From: DATKRB01 sp963794215
GTDB lineage: Bacteria > Actinomycetota > Acidimicrobiia > Acidimicrobiales > RAAP-2
NCBI GenBank assembly: GCA_963794215.1
Contig: CAWCCQ010000002.1
Location: forward strand, 124,001 to 188,000
Reading direction: 5' to 3'
Length of the DNA stretch: 64,000 nt
The notes beneath the pieces are model-generated. The model made no database searches and had not been told where the DNA came from. It saw nothing but the letters and a program-made list of their open reading frames with translations. This document shows positions 46,914 to 55,815 of this stretch, piece by piece. A program made the position numbers and the translations under genes. Every line of letters begins with the position of its first letter. Position 1 is the stretch's first letter.

Positions 46914-48059
46914 ATGGACCAGGACATCCGACTTGGGAAGATCGCCGGTGTGCCTGTCGGCATCAACTGGAGCATCCTGATCGTCTTTTGGCTCCTCGCC
47001 TGGGAGCTGGCCGACCTGATCCTTCCTGACTATCACCCCCACCAGGCCATCGCCGCCTACTGGATCGCCGGAATCGGCGCCACGGTCCTTTTCTTCGCCT
47101 CCCTGTTGGCCCACGAGGTCTCCCACGCCGTCGTGGCCAAACGCAACGGAATTCGGGTGCGCCGCATCACCCTCTGGCTCTTTGGCGGGGTGTCCGAGCT
47201 CGAGAGCGAAGCACTGACACCGGGGGCCGACTTCCGTATCGCAGTGATCGGACCCCTCACGAGCATCGTGCTGGCGGGGGTCTACTGGGCCCTTGTCGCT
47301 CTCCTGCCAAGCAGTGGCAGCGACGCGACCTTCATCAGCGCCCTCGGGTGGTTGGCGTGGATCAATCTCCTGCTCGGCGGATTCAACCTGATTCCCGCCG
47401 CGCCGCTGGACGGGGGTCGAGTGCTACGGGCCATCCTGTGGAAGCGAGCCGGCGACCGCGTCGCTGCCGCCACCACCGCGGCGCGTACGGGTCAGGCGTT
47501 CGGCTACCTGTTGGTGGTGTTGGGGGTTCTCGAGTTCCTCACGGTCGGCTTCATCGGACTGTGGTTCGTCGTCCTGGGGTGGTTCCTCTTGTCGGCGGCT
47601 CGTGGCGAAGAGCGCGCGGCCGTCATGCGATCCTCCCTCGCCGATGTTCACGTCCGCGACATCATGACCAGAAATCCGGTCACGCTCGCTTCGGAGCTGA
47701 CTGTCGCCCAACTGCTCGATGACCACCTCCACCACCATCCGTTCAGCTCCTATCCACTGGTCGGGCCTACCGGGGCGCTCGAGGGCTTGACCACCATGAG
47801 CGAGATCCGCCACGTCCCCCCACAGCTCCGTCGGACAACGCAGCTGGTCGACATCGCCACCCCACTCTCCGGAGTCCCCGTCGGGACGCCTGGCGAGCCC
47901 ATCGCCGACCTCCTCCAGCGCATGCAAGCGTCGCCGGACGGTCGGGCACTGGTCATCGAGGACGGGCACCTGGTGGGCATCGTCTCGCCGAGCGACATCG
48001 CCCGTTTCGTCCAAGTCGCCATGCTGCGGTCTCAAGGACCAGCGGTCCGGAGGCATTGA
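46914..48059 (+). CDS. Site-2 protease (M50) with C-terminal CBS pair
   Basis: 381 residues. Intramembrane zinc protease: HEVSH at 67-71 in helix 2-3, NLIPAAPLDGG (about 158-168) supplying the Asp ligand, six helices, then two CBS domains (VHVRDIMTRNPVTLASELTVAQLL; LVGIVSPSDIARF). Rv2625c in the mycobacterial dormancy regulon has this same architecture (recalled, not searched). ATG 46914 with GGAGA upstream. Confidence 0.92.
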   Translation: MDQDIRLGKIAGVPVGINWSILIVFWLLAWELADLILPDYHPHQAIAAYWIAGIGATVLFFASLLAHEVSHAVVAKRNGIRVRRITLWLFGGVSELESEALTPGADFRIAVIGPLTSIVLAGVYWALVALLPSSGSDATFISALGWLAWINLLLGGFNLIPAAPLDGGRVLRAILWKRAGDRVAAATTAARTGQAFGYLLVVLGVLEFLTVGFIGLWFVVLGWFLLSAARGEERAAVMRSSLADVHVRDIMTRNPVTLASELTVAQLLDDHLHHHPFSSYPLVGPTGALEGLTTMSEIRHVPPQLRRTTQLVDIATPLSGVPVGTPGEPIADLLQRMQASPDGRALVIEDGHLVGIVSPSDIARFVQVAMLRSQGPAVRRH

Positions 48060-48071
48060 GCCCGACCGAAT

Positions 48072-48087
48072 GGGCCCATCGGCCCTA
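48072..48087 (+). promoter_or_regulatory. DosR-like box before GAPDH
   Basis: GGGCCCATCGGCCCTA, 12-13 of 16 matches allowing A/T at the centre; 85 bases before the ATG at 48172. Confidence 0.5.
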
Positions 48088-48171
48088 CTACCGCCCTATG
48101 AACCGTCGCATGCTCGTGATGTTGTCCCGACGCAGCGATCTGCTGGTCGACACCTAGAACGGAGAACATCG

Positions 48172-49185
48172 ATGGCCATTCGCGTGGGCATCAACGGGTT
48201 CGGCCGCACGGGCAGGGCTTTCTTTCGGGCCGCCCTGCGCCACGATCTGGGCCTGGAAGTCGTCGCCATCAACGACCTCGGGTCGCCCGAGGCGCTGGCC
48301 CGCTTGCTCGCCCGGGACTCGGTCTACGGGAGGTTCGACCAGACGGTCGCCACGGCGGGCAACGTCCTCGTCGTGGCCGGGAACCGCATCCTTCTGCCGG
48401 CCCAGCACGAGATCAAAGCCTTGCCGTGGGCCGAGCTCGGGGTCGACGTCGTGGTGGAGGCCACCGGCCGTTTCACCGCCCGTGAGCTCGCCGCGGGTCA
48501 CCTCGATGCCGGTGCGCCGCGGGTCGTGGTCTCCGCGCCGTCGTCGGACGCCGACGCCACGATTGTCATCGGAGTCAACGACGACAGCTTCGATCCCGCG
48601 CGCCACGTTGTGGTCTCCAACGTGTCGTGTACCACCAACTGCCTGGCCCTGCTGGCCAAGGTCCTCGACGACGCCTTCGGTCTCGAGGAAGGCTTCATGA
48701 CGACCGTCCACGCCTATACCGGTGACCAACGGCTGGTCGACGGCCTCCATAAGGATCCACGGCGGGCCCGCGCCGCGGGGCTCAACATCGTCCCGACGAC
48801 CACCGGCGCAGCCCGGGCGGTGGGCGTGGTGCTCCCGAGCGTCGACGATCGCCTCGATGGTCTGGCACTCCGGGTGCCGGTACCCGATGGTTCGATCACC
48901 GACCTGGTCGCCAACGTCACCTCGAAGGTCACCGTCGCCCATGTCCGCCAAGCCTTCGCCGAGGCGGCGGCAGATGGACCGCTCGTCGGGCTCCTCGAGT
49001 ACTGCGACGAACCCCTGGTCTCAACCGACGTCGTCGGCTCCCCAGCCTCGTGTCTCTTCGACGCCGAGCTCACCATGGTGAAAGGACACTTGGTCAAGGT
49101 ACTGGGCTGGTACGACAACGAGTGGGGCTACGCCAACCGTCTGGCCGAGCTGACCGCCAAGGTGGGCGCCGCACCCAAGCCCTAG
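48172..49185 (+). CDS. gap: Glyceraldehyde-3-phosphate dehydrogenase
   Basis: 337 residues. VGINGFGRTGRAFFRA NAD-binding start, catalytic Cys153 in SNVSCTTNCLA, TVHAYTGDQRLVDG, RARAAGLNIVPTTTGAARAVG and WYDNEWGYANR. Oxidises GAP, the other product of phosphoketolase, to 1,3-bisphosphoglycerate. ATG 48172 with GGAGA upstream. Follows the site-2 protease on the same strand but has its own box. Confidence 0.95.
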   Translation: MAIRVGINGFGRTGRAFFRAALRHDLGLEVVAINDLGSPEALARLLARDSVYGRFDQTVATAGNVLVVAGNRILLPAQHEIKALPWAELGVDVVVEATGRFTARELAAGHLDAGAPRVVVSAPSSDADATIVIGVNDDSFDPARHVVVSNVSCTTNCLALLAKVLDDAFGLEEGFMTTVHAYTGDQRLVDGLHKDPRRARAAGLNIVPTTTGAARAVGVVLPSVDDRLDGLALRVPVPDGSITDLVANVTSKVTVAHVRQAFAEAAADGPLVGLLEYCDEPLVSTDVVGSPASCLFDAELTMVKGHLVKVLGWYDNEWGYANRLAELTAKVGAAPKP

Positions 49186-49513
49186 GTGGGCGCAAAAATA
49201 GGGACCACTACGCATGCCGCGTCGTCGGGATGCCGAGGCGCCCCACGTCAGCCCCATTTTGCTGCCAACTGCCAGCGCACGCACTCGGGAGCGCGCAGTA
49301 CGTTCGATCCCCTCGCGAACGTCCACATGTTGCGCAGGTTGGACCGCAAACCGTGCTCGGTCCACTGCCCTTGCCCAAATCTCCCCATCACGTTCTCCAG
49401 CTTCCCAGTCGGGAAGGAATCAACATCTCTGCAGCGGTCGAGGACCTTTGACCCTGCTGCCGGCCGAGCTCCAGGTGTGAAGCTGGAAGTGAGGCGAACC
49501 GAAGGAGACACAA
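49186..49513. other. Non-coding gap with DosR-like box
   Basis: 328 bases. Apart from the box at 49441-49456 and the ribosome site GAAGGAG before 49514 I see nothing. Confidence 0.5.
49441..49456 (+). promoter_or_regulatory. DosR-like box before USP-like gene
   Basis: AGGACCTTTGACCCTG, 12 of 16 matches to GGGACTTTCGGCCCTG; 58 bases before the GTG at 49514. Confidence 0.45.
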
Positions 49514-49884
49514 GTGACGCAACCCGCAGGAGCATCCGGAGCCGCCTCGGACCGTTACTGGGCTCCGAGGTCGAGCTCCTCGTCCTCCACGTCTTCGCCG
49601 ACGGCACGGTCCCCGCAATGCTCGATCGCGCTGTCTATGACCTCGACACCTTGGGAAGGGAATTCCTCCTTCGCCACTGTCCAGGTGCCAGTGAGATCCT
49701 GCTCCGTCGCGGGTCGGTGGCCAGCTGTGTTGGCAAGCTCTCCGAGGAGAGCGATGCCGACCTGGTCGTTCTGAGCTGGTCGCAGGATGTCTCTCCCGGA
49801 CGCGCTCGCGTCGTGCGCGAAGTGTTGGGCGCCTCGACACGACCCGTCCTGTTGCTCCCAACGGCACCACTTCCTCCGGCCTAA
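49514..49884 (+). pseudogene. Universal-stress-protein-like protein, one frameshift
   Basis: GTG 49514 has a strong AAGGAG seven bases upstream and opens TQPAGASGAASDRYW; the UspA-like body LLGSEVELLVLHVFADGTVPAMLD, ADLVVLSWSQDVSPGRARVV and TRPVLLLP lies in another frame from about 49555. An indel near 49550-49560 separates them. The ATP-binding Gly motif is replaced by SWSQDVSPGRA, so this is the non-ATP-binding USP type. Confidence 0.6.
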
Positions 49885-49900
49885 GGGCCGTTCGGCAGTA
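49885..49900 (+). promoter_or_regulatory. Weak DosR-like box before trehalose synthase-like gene
   Basis: GGGCCGTTCGGCAGTA, 11 of 16 matches; 95 bases before the GTG at 49995. Confidence 0.35.
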
Positions 49901-49994
49901 CCATCCGCAGGTCACCGCCGGGGATAGGCACCCCTGGCGTTCGCGACCGATGCGAGTGCCCCGCACGAGCCGTGTCGTAGGCCACAATGATGCC

Positions 49995-51365
49995 GTGTCT
50001 GGACCACACCAGATCGAGGTCCAGCCGCTTGCGATGGCGCGCCTGGCGCCGCTCATTGGACCCGATCGACTCCAGCGACTGGCCCGCGGCGCCGCCGATG
50101 CGCGCGTCGCTCTTGGAGGCTCGACCATCTGGAACATCAGCTCGACGGCAACGGGCGGCGGCGTCGCGGAGATGTTGCACGTGCTCCTCGGGTACGTGGA
50201 GGGGAGCGGGCTCGACGCGAGGTGGGTTGTGCTGGATGGCGACGAGAGCTTCTTCCGTATCACCAAGAGACTGCACAACCGACTCCATGGAATGGCCGGC
50301 GACTCGGGGGCGCTCAATCGCGCCGCGGCCGCGCACTACGGTGCCGTGTCGACCGCCAATGTCACCTCCCTGTCACCCTGGGTCCGCCCCAATGACATCG
50401 TCATCCTGCACGATCCGCAGACTGCGGGTCTGGCTGGACCGTTGGCTGATCGAGGCGCCCGGGTGGTGTGGCGGAGTCATATCGGCACTGACCGCAGCAA
50501 CGCCTTCACCGAGGAGGCCTGGGGCTTTCTTGCGACCCACCTCCAGCGCTGCCGTACCTATGTCTTCTCGCACCGCGGGTTCGTGCCCCCCCCCAACTCG
50601 CAGAGTCCGACGTTTGGATCATCTTGCCCTCGATCGATCCCTTAACCGCGAAGAACCGTCCGCTCTTGGGGTCCGCGGTGATCTCGCTGCTGGCTCGTAT
50701 CGGGCTCGTCGACGACGACTCTCCCTCCGCGCACAGCGCCAGAGCACGGACCCGAACCCCCGGTTCGATGGGCCCCCTCCGGGGGGAGGATGGTTTGGTG
50801 GTCCAGATATCGCGCTGGGACCACCTGAAGGACATGCAAGGAGTAATGGAAGGATTCGTCGACCGAGTGGCCGGGAACTCCGGCGTCATCCTTGCCCTGG
50901 CGGGGCCGGCCGTCGATGCGTGACCGACGACCCCGAGGGAACCCAGGTCTTCGGCGAGTGTTTGGCGGCCTGGGAGGGGTTGCGGACCGATCAGCGCAGG
51001 AGCATTCGCCTCGTCACGTTGCCGATGGACAACGTTGAGGAGAACGCGGTCTTGGTCAATGCGCTTCAGCGACACGCCACTGTGGTGGTGCAAAAGAGTC
51101 TGCAGGAGGGATTCGGTCTCACCGTGACCGAGGCCATGTGGAACTCACGGCCAGTCATCGCGTCGGCAGTGGGCGGCATCGTGGATCAGATCGCACCAGG
51201 CACCGGCATCCTGCTCAAAGACCCGTCAGACCTTGCCGCTTTCGGTGACACCCTGGCCGACCTGCTGGACCGTCCCAAGACATGAGGGCGATGGGGCTCC
51301 GAGCGCGCAAGCACGTTCGCAGCCGCTTTCTCGGTGATCGCCACCTACTTGCTATGTCCAGCTGA
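49995..51365 (+). pseudogene. TreT-like trehalose synthase (GT4), three frameshifts
   Basis: Would transfer glucose from NDP-glucose to make trehalose, a stress protectant. Pieces: GGSTIWNISSTATGGGVAEMLHVLLGY, DARWVVLDGDESFFRITKRLHNRLHG, WRSHIGTDRSN; then LPSIDPLTAKNRPL; then LVVQISRWDHLKDMQGVMEGF; then VVVQKSLQEGFGLTVTEAMW and ASAVGGIVDQI; and finally ARKHVRSRFLGDRHLLAM. Frame changes at the nine-C run 50586-50594, near 50920 and near 51280. The shift in a homopolymer strongly suggests read error. GTG 49995. Confidence 0.75.
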
Positions 51366-51460
51366 TGGAGCATCTGTGCGGTCCGTGAGGCGGGTCCGCT
51401 CTCCTCGACCAGCTCGGTCCCTTCAAGAGGGCCGAGCCCTTGGGCCGCACCCGGCAATCC

Positions 51461-52090
51461 TCAGTAGGCGGTGATCTCGAGGTCCTCGGTGAAATGGATG
51501 AATGGTGAGCCGGGGAGGTACTCGGTGGGCACCGCTGCGAGGTTCTCGTAACGAGCGACGTCGAACACGTTGGACGAAGTGATGGCCTCTTGGACCGCGA
51601 TGCCGCACAGCGTCAGATCTTCGGCGCCGTCGAACACGTCGGTGGCGGGCACCCGAACGAGTCGAAGCTCGTCGACCCGTTCACGTCGCACCCGCCCGAC
51701 GAGGCAGTACTCGCAACCGGCCCCGCTGGCGCCGACCCGGCGGCCCACGGTCGCGTGGTGACGACCGTCATCGATGACGTAGACCGCCTCCTCGCCCGAT
51801 CCAATGCAGTCGCGGAGGCGGTCGTGGCGCTCGTGGGCAGGCAGGAGGTGCCACTGGATATGGCGCTTCTCCTTCATCGCCCACAGCGGGCTGGGCGGAA
51901 TGATCCCTTCGGGCTCGTCCTCCTCGAGCGGTGTGGACTCTGGGTTCCCGACCAGGGGCTCGGGCGCTCCCCGGAGCCCGCCAGTGGGAACGATGATGTC
52001 GCCGGGCCCTGGCCGCCTCGTCGAGGCGGGCGTGAGGGCTTCTCCCCATTCATGGGGATCGGCGCCCTGCTCCTCGTCGTGGTTGCTCAC
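51461..52090 (-). CDS. Uncharacterised protein beside DevR gene
   Basis: 209 residues. Acidic disordered start, then AMKEKRHIQWHLLPAHERHDRLRDC, EAVYVIDDGRHHATVGRRVG, CEYCLVGRVRRERV and a C-terminal GSPFIHFTEDLEITAY. AAGGAGG precedes the GTG at 52090. No family recognised. Divergent from the DevR-like gene and sharing its box. Confidence 0.65.
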   Translation of the reverse strand: MSNHDEEQGADPHEWGEALTPASTRRPGPGDIIVPTGGLRGAPEPLVGNPESTPLEEDEPEGIIPPSPLWAMKEKRHIQWHLLPAHERHDRLRDCIGSGEEAVYVIDDGRHHATVGRRVGASGAGCEYCLVGRVRRERVDELRLVRVPATDVFDGAEDLTLCGIAVQEAITSSNVFDVARYENLAAVPTEYLPGSPFIHFTEDLEITAY

Positions 52091-52112
52091 TGGTCATCGC
52101 CTCCTTGGGCTC

Positions 52113-52126
52113 GGGACCCTAGTGTC
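52113..52126 (+). promoter_or_regulatory. DosR-like box between devR-like and divergent gene
   Basis: GGGACCCTAGTGTC, 10 of 14 matches to the core GGGACTWWAGTCCC of the mycobacterial dormancy box. 32 bases before the regulator start, so autoregulation is possible. Confidence 0.45.
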
Positions 52127-52157
52127 TCGGGGATTCGCATCGTGAAATGATGGCGCC

Positions 52158-52826
52158 GTGGCCCTCGGCATCTTCCTCCTCGATGATCACGCGCTGGTGC
52201 GCAGCGGACTTCGCGCCCTGATAGAGACCACCGACGACCTGGTGGTCGTGGGCGAAGCCGCAACCGTCGAAGAAGCCCTGGCCCGGATCCCGCCAACCCG
52301 TCCCGACGTGGCGGTTCTCGACGTCCGGCTCCCCGACGGCAGCGGCGTGGAAGTCTGCCGAGAGATCCGATCTCGCTGGCCGCAGGTCGCGTGCGTGATG
52401 CTCACCTCCTATGCCGATGACGAGGCGCTCGTCGCCTCGATCATGGCCGGTGCGGCCGGGTACATCTTGAAGCAGGTTGGGACACTCGACCTCCTCGAGG
52501 ATCTGCGCCGGGTCGGCGCCGGACAGTCGCTCCTCGATGCGGGGCTCACGCAGCGGGTGATGGAGCGACTCGCTCATCCTGAGCACGACGCCAACCTGGC
52601 CAGCCTGACGACCCAAGAGCGCCGGGTCCTCGGACTCATCGCCGACGGGCTCACCAATCGCCAGATTGCCGACACGATGTACCTCGCCGAAAAGACGGTC
52701 AAGAACTACGTCTCGAACCTGCTGGCGAAGCTGGGAATGGAGCGTCGGACCCAGGCTGCCACGTTTGCCGCCCGTCTCGACGAGCGCTCGAGCCAGGACC
52801 GTCTGCGCGACGCCACCGGCACCTGA
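52158..52826 (+). CDS. DevR/DosR-like response regulator
   Basis: 222 residues. Receiver with acidic DDH (9-11), phospho-acceptor Asp55 in VAVLDVRLPDGSG, LTSYADDEALVASIMAGAAGYILK; LuxR-type HTH LTTQERRVLGLIADGLTNRQIADTMYLAEKTVKNYVSNLL ending LGMERRTQAA (quoted in parts). The segments TKQIADxMxLAEKTVKNYVS and LGMERRTQAA are near-identical to mycobacterial DosR. It likely binds the shared box found across this region. Confidence 0.92.
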   Translation: MALGIFLLDDHALVRSGLRALIETTDDLVVVGEAATVEEALARIPPTRPDVAVLDVRLPDGSGVEVCREIRSRWPQVACVMLTSYADDEALVASIMAGAAGYILKQVGTLDLLEDLRRVGAGQSLLDAGLTQRVMERLAHPEHDANLASLTTQERRVLGLIADGLTNRQIADTMYLAEKTVKNYVSNLLAKLGMERRTQAATFAARLDERSSQDRLRDATGT

Positions 52827-52839
52827 GGGGCGATTCCTA

Positions 52840-53184
52840 GCCAACTCGGGGGCGAGGCGGGCCGGCCCGTCAAGGACCGACCCTTCGAACCCCCGAGCGG
52901 ACAACTCGGCCTCAAGGCGGAGCCGCTCGGCTGGCGGGCGGCCAAAGGCTCGCACGTCGCTGGCAACACCAAGCTGTCGGGAGAGACGCACAAGGGCGAC
53001 GTCGTAGGCCAACTGGTCGGCGAGCGCGCCCGGAGCCCAGCCCTCGCGTGTGGCCGCGGGCTTGTTCGCCTCCAGCCGGCTTCGACACCGGCGGGCCACC
53101 GCCACCAGCTCGCCCGTTGTCACCTCTGACGCCAGCTGGGTGCTCGGCCAGGGCGGCCACAAGAAATTCGGCATACATCGGCAT
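52840..53184 (-). pseudogene. Uncharacterised small protein, probable frameshift
   Basis: Starts MPMYAEFLVAALAEHP (ATG 53184), then after an indel near 53137 continues LASEVTTGELVAVARRCRSRLEA, LADQLAYDVALVRLSRQLGV and LRLEAELSARGFEG in the next frame. The sequence is protein-like with good codon bias but no stop is clear, ending near 52840. Lies between the regulator and kinase genes. Function unknown. Confidence 0.45.
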
Positions 53185-53309
53185 CGTAGGAACGATCTCG
53201 CGTCCTACTTTCAGAGAGCAACAAAGGAGAAATGCCCTCTTCTTCGCTGCCGACCGATTGGGGACGCATTGCGCTGGACGGGCGGACCGCCGCTCTCACT
53301 GGCGCGTAC

Positions 53310-54446
53310 CTAGTGGTTGACCGGCACCTGCCAGGAGAGCGAAGTTCCCCCAGCCGGTGGACTCTCGACGACGAAGGTGCCCTGCAGCTTCTCGGCTCGA
53401 CGCCGCAGGTTGACGAGACCGAGGCCTCCCGGACGGGCGTCGGCACCACCGAGCCCCCTGCCATCGTCCACGATCACGAGGCGGCATTGACCCGGGGTGA
53501 TGTCAAGCTGGAGTCTGGCTTGGGTCGCGTGGGCATGACGGCCAATGTTGGTGACCGCCTCGCGGATCGTCGCCAACAGATGCTCACGCACCTCGTCAGA
53601 CACTGCCGTGTCGACAGGACCCTCGAACTCCACTTGCACCTCGAATCCGACAACTGGAGTCAGCTCGCGCACCAATCCCAAGATGGCCGCCCGAACACCC
53701 TGGTCCCCTTCGGCCGATCCGAGCTCGAAGATGGTGGTGCGGATTTGGCGGATGGTCTCGTCGATCTCGGAGATAGCCATCGTCAGGCGGGACCGCACGT
53801 CATCGTTGGTCACCGCCCCCGCGGTGGACTGCAGGGCGAGCCCTATCGCGAAGAGCCGCTGGATCACCGTGTCGTGAAGGTCCCGAGCCAGGCGGTCGCG
53901 ATCCTCGAGCACGGCGACGGAGCGCACCCGCTCATGGAGGCGCGCGTTCTCGATGGCTAGACCCGCGCCAATCGCCAGAGCCGCTACGAGGGCTTCGTCG
54001 TCATGGGTGAATTCGGACCAACCTATTTTGTCGGTCAGGTACAGGTTCCCGTAAACCTCGTCTCGCACCTTGATCGGCACGCCCAAGAACGAAGTCATCG
54101 GCGGATGCCCGGGCGGGAAACCATAGCTCTCGGGGTGCGCGTCAATTGTCGCCATCCGTACTGGTTTGGGATCAGCGATCAGCAGCCCGAGAACGCCCTT
54201 GCCGGTCGGGCGGGCGCCGATCCGCTGCTCCTCATCCTGCTCGAGCCCGACCGTCAGGAATTCGGCCAGCGCGGTCCGATCCTCGTTCAGGACTCCGAGC
54301 GCCCCATACCGAGCCCCAGTCATCGAGCGCGCCTCGTCAATGACGCGACGGAGCACGGTGGAGAGATCGAGATTCGTTTCGAGGAGGAGCGTCGCCTCAA
54401 GCACTCGCCGCAGCTTGGCCGGATCGTCGATCGCGTGGTACGGCAT
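53310..54446 (-). CDS. DevS/DosS-like histidine kinase with one GAF domain
   Basis: 378 residues, soluble. One GAF domain (about 18-165) ending TSFLGVPIKVRDEVYGNLYLTDK (in two parts), then HisKA_3 with phospho-His191 in LARDLHDTVIQRLFAIGLAL and HATPase with REAVTNIGRHAHA and DDGRGLGG. DosS/DosT have two GAF domains; here only the first type is kept. A His in GHPPM (residue 114) lies near where the haem pocket would be, but haem binding cannot be judged. Partner of the DevR-like regulator, though transcribed toward it. Confidence 0.9.
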   Translation of the reverse strand: MPYHAIDDPAKLRRVLEATLLLETNLDLSTVLRRVIDEARSMTGARYGALGVLNEDRTALAEFLTVGLEQDEEQRIGARPTGKGVLGLLIADPKPVRMATIDAHPESYGFPPGHPPMTSFLGVPIKVRDEVYGNLYLTDKIGWSEFTHDDEALVAALAIGAGLAIENARLHERVRSVAVLEDRDRLARDLHDTVIQRLFAIGLALQSTAGAVTNDDVRSRLTMAISEIDETIRQIRTTIFELGSAEGDQGVRAAILGLVRELTPVVGFEVQVEFEGPVDTAVSDEVREHLLATIREAVTNIGRHAHATQARLQLDITPGQCRLVIVDDGRGLGGADARPGGLGLVNLRRRAEKLQGTFVVESPPAGGTSLSWQVPVNH

Positions 54447-54681
54447 GATTTCCTTCCAATCGCACTACCTAGAAGCTCCGTGCTCAGCGCCTCGAAAGTC
54501 CGACGATCGATCTGCCTTCTGAGCAGATTAGCGATGGACGACAGGGCCGCAACGGTACGCCGCTGGCGGGGCCCCGATCAACTGGACCACGGCGGCCACC
54601 TGCGGTTCAAGGAGGCACGACGCTCTTCCTGGACCGCCGGCCGCAACCTCCCACCCCCTTCTGCATCAGAGGATACGGGCT

Positions 54682-54699
54682 CGTCACAAAGTCCCAAAT
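54682..54699 (-). promoter_or_regulatory. DosR-like half-site before kinase gene
   Basis: Minus strand TTTGGGACTTTGTGACG: the left half GGGACTTT is perfect, the right half is poor. About 240 bases before the kinase start. Confidence 0.35.
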
Positions 54700-54829
54700 A
54701 GAGCCTACCCTCCGACTTGTAGGGCGTACCCCCACACTGGGGAGGCTCGAGACCATCCCGTGCAGGGTGCCTACAGAAGCGACTCCGTCCGGAGCACTGG
54801 CACCCCGGCTATCCCCGGTGGGTAGCGAA

Positions 54830-54843
54830 GGGATTACTGTCCG
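54830..54843 (+). promoter_or_regulatory. DosR-like box before LuxR gene
   Basis: GGGATTACTGTCCG, 10 of 14 matches to GGGACTWWAGTCCC; 24 bases before the start at 54867. Confidence 0.35.
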
Positions 54844-54866
54844 TTCGACCCTGGAGCGTGCATGCA

Positions 54867-55561
54867 ATGTCCCAACCCACCAACGTGCTTCGTGCCGTAA
54901 TCGCTAGCGATAATTTCCTGACCCGAGAAGGCTTGGCCTCTCTGCTCAGCAACGTACGGAGCGTCGAGATCGTCGCTCGGGTCACCGGGCACCCCGAGAT
55001 TCTTGACGCGGTTGGTCAGTACCACGCCGACGTGGTCGTCGTCGGGATCCGGACTCCTCGAGTGAACGCGGAGGCGACACTTCGCGCCGCGAACGCCTGC
55101 GTGCCCACAACCCCGCCCTCGGAGTGGTGGTTCTCGCCGAGGCTGGCGACGGGTACGCGCTCGAGCTCCTGCGCAATGGTGCAGCACACGTGGGCTACCT
55201 GTTCGATGATCGTGTCGAGGACATCGAGACGCTCGTGACCGCCATCCACGGTGCGCACGCGGGCGATACGGTCCTGGACCCATCGGTGGTGAACGCTCTC
55301 GTGCGCCGGCGTCCACCGTCAGCGCTCGACGTTCTCTCGATGCGGGAGCTCGACGTCCTCGCACAGATGGCGAGCGGACACTCAAACAACGAGATCGGGC
55401 ACCACCTCGCCATCTCCAAGAAGGCGGTAGAGCGACACATCACCAGCATCTTCCGCAAGCTTCGTGTGGGCGATGCAAAACGTGTCGACCGCCGTGTGAC
55501 TGCCGTCCTGTGCTATCTCGAGGGAATGGGCGACCTGACGAACCAGGGAATCACCGTCTAA
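54867..55561 (+). pseudogene. LuxR-type regulator with altered receiver, one frameshift
   Basis: Receiver-like start LRAVIASDNFLTREGLASLL, but the phospho-acceptor position reads VVVVGIRTP (Gly in place of Asp) and the acidic pair is SDN. After an indel near 55085 the frame continues RRERLRAHNPALGVVVLAEAGDGYALELL and the HTH LSMRELDVLAQMASGHSNNEIG...KKAVERHITSIFRKL. So even when bridged, the receiver cannot be phosphorylated in the usual way. ATG 54867 (GGAG ten bases upstream) or GTG 54858. Confidence 0.7.
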
Positions 55562-55815
55562 CTGTGTTCAGTTCATCGAGACCCGCGTCGCTCAACGCGC
55601 CTTTGGGCGAGTGATGCCTCGGACGCCACGCATCCGCCACTCGGGCATCGGCCCAAGACGAGGTTGAGTCGCCGAGTTGCAACACACCGACGGTGCTCAA
55701 ACGTACTCCTTCGCGCCCTCGACTTGGTCGAGGTTCCACCACGTGCACCGGGCCTGCTCTGAGGACTCGGTGACGTGCCCAGCTCGGCTCAACGGCCCAC
55801 CAATTTTCACACGAT

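Larger units (their letters stand above)
54447..54866. other. Divergent regulatory region of kinase and LuxR genes
   Basis: 420 bases without a gene. Contains the half-site TTTGGGACTTTGT (minus strand, 54687-54699) and GGGATTACTGTCCG (54830-54843), both dormancy-box-like. No promoter elements are certain. Confidence 0.5.

Noticed and set aside
53232..53960. Plus-strand frame with a good AAAGGAG before ATG 53232
   Set aside because: Most of it is antisense to the DevS-like kinase and has no family features; the ribosome-like site is probably chance.
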